Source: Corylus avellana (Eukaryota; Streptophyta; Magnoliopsida; Fagales; Betulaceae). From it: DNA of 64,000 bases. Both the position numbers and the translations under genes were made by a program. Below, one piece after another: positions 55,680-64,000 of the stretch. Under the pieces are notes generated by a model, which did not search any database, had not been told where the DNA came from, and was given only the letters and a program-made list of their open reading frames with translations. The DNA is taken from the NCBI RefSeq assembly GCF_901000735.1, contig NC_081543.1:15713574-15777573 (forward strand), given 5' to 3'. Numbering within the stretch: the first letter of the stretch is position 1; each line of letters begins with the position of its first letter.

Positions 55680-56052
55680 TGATGTAGATCCAGGACCTAA
55701 AATGAGGTTTATGGAACTAGTGTCCGAACATGGGCTGCGATCTTGGAGTTTCGAGAAATCCCATCCAAACATGGCCTCTATCTATCCAGACAGGGCTGCG
55801 ACCAGCTTTATTAGAAAAATCTTAACTCGAGTTTCGGACATTGAATTGGAGCAGTATTGGTGGCGTTGGAAGGATAATTCAAAGATTTAAAAAATCATGT
55901 TTCATGAGATTTGGCTAATTCCGATATTTACTAGGTCAAAACGGGATGCAAATGGACAATTGAAAAAGTGGATGGAAATAATGGCAAGAATTCAATAAGA
56001 AAATACTTGATTGCGCTATTGAAAACTTTAATGAAGATTTTATGCCAAATGT
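55680..56052 (+). repeat. Right LTR of Gypsy relic, truncated
   Basis: Matches the first ~370 bp of the left LTR (without the SINE) up to AAGATTTTATGCCAA, then switches to ankyrin-unit flank sequence. Confidence 0.85.
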
Positions 56053-56059
56053 AATTAAG

Positions 56060-57080
56060 GTGAGAGCTGCCATAGCTTAAATTAAGGCATGGCTCAACTT
56101 AAAAGTCGAGCCCTCACATTCACATTCAATGTTGTCATAGCTTAGGCTGAGCTATTGGTACTCTCCCTCAATGGAAGTCTGACTTGGCCCATTTGCCAGG
56201 CTATGGATTTCAATTCTCTAATTTTTTTAATAATTACAAGTATATTAACTCTAAATCAAGAATAATCATACAATTTTTATACAGTTTTAGAAAATTAGAA
56301 ATCAATATAAAAAGTTTTAGAGAAGGCTAATATACCAAGGAGAATATGCAAAATAGTGGTTTGCCTTAGCAGTTGGAACTAGGAAAATGATTGAGGAACT
56401 AAGAAGAATCGTCTAACCATGAAACAATTGATCTCATTTTTCTAGGAAGAAAATTTCATTACATACAACCCAAGAGCCTCATGAAAAATAAAGTCAAAGG
56501 TCATAGAATTCACCGGCCCCTCCAAAATTTTTAAAATTTTTAAAAATTTTAAAAAGTGTCTTCAATTTTTTTAAAAAAATTTATTTTATTAATTGGACTC
56601 CTCAAATTAATTTTTTACTAAAAAAAAATAATTTTTTAGTTTAGTCATTCTCATCTAAAATTCTGATTCCGCTCATAATGAGTCTGTCACACAAATAGAT
56701 GGTTTCCACCAAATTTTATTGTGTTAGCCGAAACCAAACACAAGCTTCAAAAATGTTAGTGTAAGTTTGCCCGAAGCCTTGGTCGAGTGTCAGTTCGCTC
56801 TACAAAATTGTTGGAACCAAAACCCACGGGACCAACTCAAGCCCAAAAAAGTTAGTTATATTTTGTTGTGGCCAGTCTTAAGGCTATATTTCCCAAGGCG
56901 ACCTGAATATCACCCTTCCTCTACTGAATCCTAATATTAAACCCATCTGCCATGGCATTTCTGGAGTTTATTTTTATGGGCTTTTTACTTTGATATATCC
57001 TTGAGTAGAAAGTCTATCTACTTGTCATATATGAAAATTTACTCCCTAATAAGGTGGGATGGTATTCGTCAACTTTGGAG
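56060..57080. repeat. Ankyrin-unit 3' flank block, copy 5
   Basis: Long version of the flank block: GCCATAGCTTAAATTAAGGC, GAAACAATTGATCTCATTTT, GCTCTACAAAATTGTTGGAA, CCTTCCTCTACTGAATCCTA, GGTGGGATGGTATTCGTCAA. It contains an extra internal stretch (56470-56750) compared with 44630-45210. Confidence 0.65.
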
Positions 57081-57632
57081 GACTCAATAAAGATCTACTT
57101 AAGACAAAGGCCAACACTCTAGATTAAGCCCAGCCATTCTGTGATCCAACGGGTTTAATCCACCAGGCGACCCAAGTAATTAACAACTCGAAAACCACTC
57201 ATTTAGACCCCATTTGGGACACTAAGATTCTTCCAACAGTCTTTAGAGAATTCTAGAATGCTCTTTATGCCGGTATATTAGGCCTAAAGTACACAAAATC
57301 TCGATTACCCTATACACAATATCAATATTGCTCTCCTTAGCTAAGAGAGCTCCCTCTCGCTTGGGCGTTAGAATATCCTTCCAACCCTCCGAGGCCGACA
57401 AACTCTTAACATCTTTTACCTTTTTTAACAGACTAATCTCCTCTTTAAAAAGTGACACTAGACCATTGCTAGTTCCGTGCACTATTTCAAACAAACTCGC
57501 TCTGTTAGTATTACTCTAGGTTATGATATATATGCTGTTACTCTGAACTTTTTTATTAAACAGTCACCAAAAACATTGGATGTAATGCGCAAGTGGGTCG
57601 ATTATTGATTATTGTTGTCTGTAGATTATTAA
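57081..57632. other. Spacer, nothing recognised
   Basis: Moderate G+C stretch at 57100-57500 with an 83-codon minus-strand frame (57494-57243) of normal composition but no recognisable domain. Confidence 0.4.
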
Positions 57633-57860
57633 ACGTACGTTTGAAAAGAAGAATTAAATATAGGACATTATTGTCTCAAAGATCAACTTTTCTTTTCTTT
57701 TTTTCTTTCTTTTTGGGGCCTCACTAAGATAAATTATTCTAACTTTTTGTGGTCGTTGAAAAGAAGAAGAAAATATAGGACATTGTCTTATTATTATTAT
57801 TTTTTTCTTTCTTTCTTTCTTTTTGGAGCTTCACAAAGATAAATTATTCTAACTTGCTAT
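57633..57860. repeat. ~115-bp tandem duplication
   Basis: GAAAAGAAGAATTAAATATA...GGACATTATTGTCT...TTTCTTTCTTTTTGG...AGATAAATTATTCTAACTT is followed by a second diverged copy from about 57752. Confidence 0.7.
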
Positions 57861-58049
57861 GCAACAAAATTACTCATCACCTTCGGGAAAGAAAGATGAA
57901 TGCAGGAGTCATCATAAAAAGGAGAGAAAGAAGCACTTGTGACAGGAATTAAAAGGTCATAAGAGAATACCTAAAAAATATAGGTAAATTATTAATACTA
58001 ATTATTTTTCAAAGATTAACTATAAGATTTGAGGAGTCCTAGCAAAATG

Positions 58050-58080
<31 letters not shown>

Positions 58081-58384
58081 CTGCACTATATGAACCAGAA
58101 TTGTTTAACACCCACACAATAAAAGGGTGTATAAGCTATATGACCTAAACTTCTCGAGTGAAGTTATCAGCTGATCAGCTTATTTTAGTTATAGAATTGC
58201 TTTCCAATTGTGACTCTCAGCATCACTACTTTGTCTAACAAAGATAATCAAGAAATGCTTTAAAAGATCATAAAAGCCTCTTTACATAAAATATTGCATT
58301 GTCCCCATGACGTTCTAAATCCACTCTACTCGGATTAGGTAGTCTTGCCGGCAAAGGAAGTCTAAAGTAGTAATAAGGTATGGT

Positions 58385-58545
58385 GTTAAAGTATTGATTA
58401 AATTATTAAATTTATTTCTTTTTATTAGTTTAAGCTTTTAGGATAACTGATGATTTAATATGGTATTAGAGCCAAAGGATATAAATATGAACCTTGACTC
58501 CGTCAATTCACCCAATTTTAATTAAATATTTCATGTGTTTGGTGT
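58385..58545. repeat. Dispersed motif ending TTTAATATGGTATTAGAGCC
   Basis: AAAGTATTGATTAAATTATT, TTAGTTTAAGCTTTTAGG, ATGATTTAATATGGTATTAG, CCTTGACTCCGTCAATTCAC. Same-strand relatives near 49331-49395 and 63455-63600; reverse-strand relatives at 1230-1375 and 62615-62750. Confidence 0.7.
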
Positions 58546-58806
58546 AACTGTAAGAAGTAATCCTAGAATGAGAACTAAAGTCCTCCCAAACTTTGTAATA
58601 TCACCAATAAATCAAAATTCAATAATAATTATCTAAAATTTAATAATAATTTAAAAAACCACATCACATCTAAAAGGACTCAACCTTACTTGTATTGCAA
58701 GAGGAACACATTGTTGCATGCCAAAACCTGTCTCACGGGTCGGCCTGCTTTTGAAGACTCTCATATATATGAGAAATTTTGCGTGTACAAGACTAGAAGA
58801 GTGAAG

Positions 58807-59095
58807 TCTTTGCATTTAGATAAACTTGGGACCAACTAATTAATAAAGCAAATGTTACATCTTTCTTTTTATCTTTCATGGGCTATGTTTCTTTAGATTT
58901 ATTTGGTACTCGGAAAAATCTTCACTGATTTTGTCCTGACACGACGACATTAATAGAGTATTAGGTACTCTTAGGATAGTACTCATTTGAAAATTTGTGC
59001 ATTTAGATAAACTTGGGCAGACCAATTGATAATGCAAATGTTACATCTTTTTTATTTCCCATGTCCTATTTTCTTGGATACCCAAAAAGTCACGT
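58807..59095. repeat. ~190-bp local tandem duplication
   Basis: TGCATTTAGATAAACTTGGG...GCAAATGTTACATCTTT is found at 58812 and again at 58998 with similar flanks. Confidence 0.7.
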
Positions 59096-59331
59096 CACAA
59101 TATTAACCCATAAATAAAATATAAGCATGACTAGTTTCATATTGAGATACAATTTTAATATTTTATCTTAAAAGTCTAAATTAATTAATCTGAATTGAAT
59201 GATTTTATATTTATTCTTTTTTTGTCATTACTTTTTGATATGACACTCACCATATATATTTAACTGATCACATGATCTTTGTGGCACTTCGATCAGTCCC
59301 CACTTTTCACCTTTGATTTTGTTTTCTTTTA

Positions 59332-59658
59332 GGGTTCGTTTGGGATTGCAGTTTCAATAAGTGCAATTTTTAAAATACGTTTTTGAAATCGCTACTTTTA
59401 ATTAAAATCACAAAGGTGTTTGGTAAAATATTTTAAAAAATATTTTTTTATTAAATATTTGTTATGCGAATTCATGATTTTGTTTTAAATTCACACTTTT
59501 TCAAATAAGCACTCCCTAGCCAACTTATTGAAATCACAGATTTTTTTTCCTATTTTAAATGAAGTGCTTTTTAAATTGTAATACCAAACGCTTTACGTTT
59601 TGCGATATATTTTAGAAACACAGATTATTTTTGCGAAATCGCAATCTCAAACACACCC
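59332..59658. mobile_element. PIF/Harbinger-type MITE, TTA target duplication
   Basis: 327 bp from GGGTTCGTTTGGGATTGCAG to GCAATCTCAAACACACCC. TTA stands at both sides (59329-59331, 59659-59661). Terminal GGGTNYGTTTG and the TTA duplication fit Tourist-like MITEs. It lies about 220 bp upstream of the fourth ankyrin copy, outside the TATA box. Confidence 0.85.
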
Positions 59659-59816
59659 TTAAACAAATGCCATGAGAAATCCAATGATTATATATTGTTT
59701 CTTCTTGACACGTCATACTCGTTTATTGTACAGAAATATGAAAAAAATGAGAAGAATTGTAATTTTTATTTTACTATTTTTTTTTTAAATAAAAAGAAAA
59801 ACCTAGTTTCACAATC

Positions 59817-59825
59817 CTATAAAAA
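59817..59825 (+). promoter_or_regulatory. TATA box of fourth ankyrin copy
   Basis: CTATAAAAA, about 60 bp before the ATG, followed by GGCCAGTCTTCTCCTTTGCC as in other copies. Confidence 0.6.
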
Positions 59826-59877
59826 GTGGACGGCCAGTCTTCTCCTTTGCCAAGTGATTAATAACTCTAAAAAAAAA

Positions 59878-61677
59878 ATGGATGAGAGTTTAAGGGATGC
59901 TGTTCAGCAAGGAAATATTGATGCTTTGTACTCTTTGATACGAAGAGATGCAAATGTTTTGGATACAATCGATAAAATTCCATTTGTTGAGACTCCTTTA
60001 CACATAGCAACATCTGCGGGACGCACCCAGTTTGCCATGGAGATCATGAGATTAAAGCCGACATTTGCTAGGAAGCTTAATCAAGATGGTTTCTCCCCTA
60101 TGCACCTTGCTTTGCAAAATAATCAAACCCAAGTGGTACTCCTGCTACTTGATGTGGATGAAGACCTTGTTCGTGTGTAAGGAAAGGAGGGTGGGACTCC
60201 TTTGCTTTACGTAGCTCAAACAGGAAACCTTCATCTTTTAGCTGAATTTCTTAGAGCCTACCCCAAATCTATTGAAGATGTAACAATTCGAAAAGAGACA
60301 ATCCTGCATATTGCCCTCAAATACAACATGTCTGATGCTTTTCGCCTGTTGTTAGGATGGCTTCGGCGGGCGTGGTTTAGAAATGCATCACTGTGGGAGA
60401 AGAAGTTACTAAACTGGCAGGATGAGGATGGCAATACTGTGTTACATATTGCTGTATCAAAAAATCAACCCGAGGTAAGTTCTCTCCACTCATGTTTTCT
60501 ACTAAAGAAGCCCAATAGAGTTAGTACAATGAAGGTATATCTTGTTGTACATGCAAAGAGGTTACTATAAGGAGCAGTCAATCACAAAAAGATTCTAAAA
60601 AGTATCTTTAAATGATTTTACTTGAGCTTGGTAGCGAGGGATATTTTATGTTTTTGTTTTAATATCTTTAATTTATATCACTTGCTTTTGTTTTCGTCCC
60701 TTTTCTAGTATGCTTTAGCATTTGGGGGGTACGGTTGACTAGTATAAGCCGTACGTATTGGCTATTATATTCATTGATGAGATCATGATTGTGCATCTTT
60801 ATATCATGCAGGATGTGCAATTGTTATTGAATTTTAGGTCCTCCTTTCTCTGTAATGTTGATATAAGCGCCAGGAATTTAGGTGGTTTTACAGCGTTTGA
60901 CATGTTACAAGGGTATGCACTGGACAAGCAAAACCAACAGATCAAGGACATGCTACGTCGTGCCAAATGTTTCAGTATTTTCCATCGTCCGAAAGTTGAA
61001 TCTTTTGCAAATTACTTGAAATCTCCAATCAAAATTGACGAGAAGATATACATATTCTTTCTCCGTCAGAGAACAAAAATGACAAATGACACACGCAACA
61101 TCTTATTGGTGGTTGCTGCTTTTCTTGTAACAATCACCTTCCAAGCAACACTCAGCCCCCTGGAGGAGTTTGGCAAGAAAACAAGTCTGCCGATAGCATT
61201 GCCCCCCTCGGTGCAGCACACACTGCAGGGACAGCAATCATGAATATTTTCATTATACTCGCGGTTTTAAATCTGATATCCTTTAGTGTAACAGTCTTTA
61301 CCATATTCGTTCTCCTCCCTTGTGCTTTTCGAAATGCTCTGTTCGTCCTGCCCCTTTATATCTTCTCTTTGTGTTTTATCGCGTCAATATTGATCACATC
61401 TCCGTTAGAACTCATTCCAATTTCAGAGCCTCGGCGGGCAGTTCCTTTCATGTTTTCTCCTCTGTTGGTTCCGGTTTTGGAAGGCATTGTGAGGTCTAGG
61501 GGAAGAAAACTTGTCCAGGCCTTTCTACCCAAAGCCAAAGGCCTTGACCCAACTCTTACGAAGATAGGTTCTGCATGCAGTATTTGTCGTTTCCTTTGTT
61601 ATTCTGTTTTGATTGGCTTGTATGATGGTGTAGGTGTGTTTTGGGCCGGTTTTAGCTTGTTTCCTGTGGGTACGTAG
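59878..61677 (+). pseudogene. Ankyrin/PGG gene copy 4, one stop and one frameshift
   Basis: Exon 1 59878-60474 (199 codons), donor GAG|GTAAGT; exon 2 60812-61677, acceptor ATGCAG. Starts MDESLRDAVQQGNIDALYSL. Ankyrin repeats: TPLHIATSAGRTQFAMEIM, GFSPMHLALQNNQTQVVLLL, GGTPLLYVAQTGNLHLLAEF, ETILHIALKYNMSDAFRLLL, GNTVLHIAVSKNQPE. Codon 101 is TAA (60178-60180) where the intact gene has CAA. In exon 2 the frame is open through the first helix (NILLVVAAFLVTITFQATL), then shifts at about 61159, where one C of the PPGG codons is missing; membrane segments continue in another frame to 61677. These two lesions are the only ones seen, so the loss is recent or one could be a sequencing error. The 3' flank shares AGTAAGCTTTAATGAATGTT with copy 2. 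Confidence 0.88.
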
Positions 61678-61699
61678 TTGTTCTGTGAAGTGTGATGTA

Positions 61700-61731
<32 letters not shown>

Positions 61732-62033
61732 GTGTGTTGTATTAATTAGTAAGCTTTAATGAATGTTTCTTGTGTCTGTAATGAAAGCGTTCACAAGAAC
61801 TCATAATAGGAACACTTAGTTGTGATAAAAGTTATTATTTTGACAAATGCAATCAAGATATGGTAGAATATAGAAATATTATGCAACAATTTCAGAATTT
61901 GCTGGTGTGTGACTGCAATGAACGTCTCTACCAAAACAAAACCAGTCAAGATAATTTACTCTAGAATTTAAAATGTGCTACTACCATAATATTGGACATA
62001 GAATAATAATAACAAAAATCCATATGCCAGTGG
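61678..62033. other. 3' flank of copy 4, no gene
   Basis: T tract at about 61705-61731, then AGTAAGCTTTAATGAATGTT as in copy 2; the remainder is unassigned. Confidence 0.55.
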
Positions 62034-63048
62034 TATGATTCTGGTGCATGCATTTTCTTTTGATAGCTTGTAGGTATATAACTGAATTTAATTCATAAAC
62101 TTTAAGATTAAAAACTAGTTTTGTTTGCCGTCAAAATACCCAACTGGAAGGCCAAGAACTGATGTTGGTTTTGAGAAAGAAGTCAATAGTTTGTGAATCT
62201 AAAAAAGATGTGAACCTATACTAAAAAGGCGATCATAATTTTGATCTGATATTAAAAATTCAAAATAGATGTCACTTTACAATCAAAGGTGATTCCCTTT
62301 ACCATAAAATCAGGCTTTACTTGATTCTTGGAAACATTGAAAGAAAGGAAAAGTACTGTGAACATGCTTAAGACTTAGTTTGGATCTTGGAAACAAGGAG
62401 AAAAAGAATCTGTCAGGTTTAGGGTCTCTATTTTAAAGCATTTTTAATCGTAAGTCTATCTCCACGAAATTAATCATGAATAAACTCTATTTTCAGTTAC
62501 TCTTTTTTAATTAATAATTTGTGCTTTGTTTTATTAGTTTTCAAAATAGCCTTCCTCCTCCCTATTAGTTTTACTAGGGCTTTATGCTTCTTACAACACG
62601 TAGAATATTTAATTTAAATGTGGGGTAAAATTGACGGAGTCAATGTTCAATCTCATGATGTTTGACTTTGATACCATATTAAATTACCAATTATCTCAAA
62701 AACTTAAACTAATAGGAAGAGGTAAATTTAATCACGTTATCATTAGTTTAACAGGCTTGTGCTATTATTCTGCTTTCATTGTTTCTAATAGCCACAAAGA
62801 ACTTGTACTAGATTTCCTTGTGGCCCAAAATCTATTTTAGAACGATGATGTTAGACTAGAAGAAAGTGAAGTGAAGAGTTATACATTTAGTTACTCAATT
62901 CATGAAAGAAGAATTAGTGGAAATAATTTGGGAATATGCCAAATTATTTCTTATGCTTTCACCTTTTATCAAGAGGCTTAATTATTCGATCTACTTTCAA
63001 TTTTATCAAACAAATTTTTGTAATTGAATACTTTATCATATAGATGTA
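62034..63048. repeat. Direct repeat copy B (partner 655-1672)
   Basis: Same orientation and order as copy A, from TATGATTCTGGTGCATGC to ACTTTATCATATAGATGTA. After it, the two loci diverge (copy A goes on into ankyrin 3' text, copy B into unrelated AT-rich DNA). Confidence 0.85.
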
Positions 63049-63906
63049 GAATAAAAAATGGGCATAGAAGTACAATTTGGGTATTTGTTATTTTGTCCCT
63101 GTTCTAATTTCAATATATATATTTTTTTATATATCATTTTTATATTGTTTCAGACGGTCCATAATCCCTCACGTTTGGAACAAGCGGCGTAAATGACTCC
63201 TTTTTTTTTTTTTTTTGTGTGTGTTTTGTTTTTTTAAAAAGATTGTCGTGAAGTTGGGAAAAATTTACGAACATTGCCAAAGAAACAACATCAAAGATTG
63301 ACACATACAATACATACAACAATTTATTTTTCCTATAACATGATAAAAGATGCAAAACCGGGATCAAGCGCCAGTTTCTTATTTCAGGTACATAAAACGT
63401 GAAGTAAAAAGAATAAGAAAAAATCTAATTTTTGAATAGCTGGAATAGATTGTTAAAATATTGATTAAGTCATTAAATTTACCTCTTCCTATAAGCTTAA
63501 TTTTTTGGAATAATTAGTAATTTAATATGGCATCAAACCCAAATGTCTTGGGATCAAACCTTGATTTCGTCAATCTACTCCCCATTTAAATTAAATATTC
63601 TACGATTTTCTTCAACTTTTGGTACGAGAATATATTTGTATTGATAGGATGCAGGTCATAGCTAGACCGAACCAAATAAAATATTTTGTCTATTTGTATT
63701 ATTCTTATTTTATTATTTCCGCATTTAATATTGATAGTATTATGAATTTCTTCATATTTTAGGTTCTCTCTTATTTTTTTTTTCTTTAATATTTAACCTT
63801 ACGTTAAGTTGTCTATTTGTAAAAATTTTAGCCCTTTTTTTTAGGGTGGGGTTGAATATTGTAAATCCTTTTACAGTGATGGGATCAATAATTATGCATC
63901 ACTACA
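63049..63906. other. AT-rich spacer and intron-like lead-in
   Basis: Contains a copy of the dispersed motif (63455-63600). The last 60 bases (GATGGGATCAATAATTATGC, then CACTACAG) resemble the intron end before ankyrin exon 2. Confidence 0.5.
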
Positions 63907-63907
63907 G

Positions 63908-64000
63908 TGGTTATTAAATGCTGGAGTTGATATAAACCCTAAAAATTTAGGGGGTTTTACGGCTAGCTTTGGACATCTTGCAAGGACAAATGCAAATCGG
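63908..64000 (+). pseudogene. Ankyrin exon 2 fragment running off the window
   Basis: After CACTACAG: WLLNAGVDINPKNLGGFTA, then with a 4-base insertion (GCTAGCTTTGGAC) LDILQGQMQI-like text. This corresponds to the first 30 codons of exon 2; the frameshift and the missing first codons suggest a further pseudogene copy to the right. Confidence 0.75.

Larger units (their letters stand above)
52880..56052 (+). mobile_element. Internally deleted Ty3/Gypsy relic
   Basis: Left LTR 52880-53765 (TGATGTAG...CTGCATCA), PBS TTGGTATCAGAGC at 53767, degraded gag and protease, then a jump to a short C-terminal frame and a right LTR beginning at 55680 and cut at about 56052. RT, RNase H and integrase core are missing. 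The purine tract AGGGAGAA precedes the right LTR. Confidence 0.85.

Noticed and set aside
57243..57494. Minus-strand 83-codon frame as a gene
   Set aside because: No recognised domain, flanked by repeats; evidence insufficient.
58550..58690. Second copy of the TAA-flanked MITE at 4101-4273
   Set aside because: Only short words match (AGTAATCCTAGAATG, AAAATTCAATAATAAT, CCACATCA); inverted ends and target duplication could not be confirmed.
60172..60185. The stop at codon 101 of the fourth ankyrin copy as a new intron donor
   Set aside because: GTGTAAGG resembles a donor, but no matching acceptor that would restore the ankyrin frame is evident; a simple CAA-to-TAA nonsense change explains it.

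Overview
The window is eukaryotic nuclear DNA from a flowering plant, most likely a eudicot and probably woody. It is AT-rich, has GT-AG and GC-AG introns, TATA boxes and plant-type LTR retrotransposons (Tat-like Ty3/Gypsy and Ty1/Copia), MITEs, a tRNA-derived SINE and long poly-A/T tracts. Four runs of N (19620-19642, 19843-19862, 27400-28005, 45511-45610) mark assembly gaps. The species cannot be fixed from the sequence alone.

The only host gene family seen repeatedly is a tandem cluster of ankyrin-repeat membrane proteins with a C-terminal PGG domain (BDA1/ACD6-like), all on the + strand. One copy is intact (25257-26703, two exons, 405 aa). Three near-full copies are broken: 41559-43179 (two frameshifts in exon 1), 47567-51372 (nonsense codon, hAT insertion, frameshift, partly lost exon 2, element in the intron) and 59878-61677 (one nonsense codon, one frameshift). 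Further relics are exon pieces at 24476-24735, 41105-41240 and 63908-64000, a 3' tail at 1733-2130, and orphan promoter/5'UTR pieces at 38295-38500 and 45670-45870. Conserved 3' flank blocks of the duplicated unit recur at about 2.1, 31, 44.6, 51.7 and 56 kb.

Layout: 1-5240 duplicated flank, ankyrin tail, MITEs; 5240-10880 truncated minus-strand Tat-like Gypsy element with one LTR; 11694-12099 long-TIR foldback with 9-bp TSD; 12620-17882 complete gag-only LTR element with 5-bp TSD; 18.3-22.2 kb possible Helitron-like segment holding a broken YUCCA-type monooxygenase fragment; 23.2-27.1 kb MITE, ankyrin fragment and the intact gene; 27.1-30.3 kb minisatellite, gap, Copia 3' end; 32212-38251 Copia element with a nearly complete but broken gag-pol; 38.3-46 kb orphan promoters, minisatellite element, second ankyrin copy, CACTA end; 46.2-51.9 kb foldback, SINE, third ankyrin copy; 52880-56050 deleted Gypsy relic with a SINE in its LTR; 57-64 kb local duplications, Harbinger-type MITE, fourth ankyrin copy, and a ~1 kb block that is a direct copy of 655-1672.

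The picture is a birth-and-death cluster of immune-type ankyrin membrane genes being broken up by transposons. I found no rRNA, tRNA or CRISPR, and nothing I can defend as a wholly new system. The most useful leads are the GC-AG intron shared by two paralogues, the orphan promoters, the 61-kb-apart direct repeats, the gag-only element and the CACTA hairpin array.
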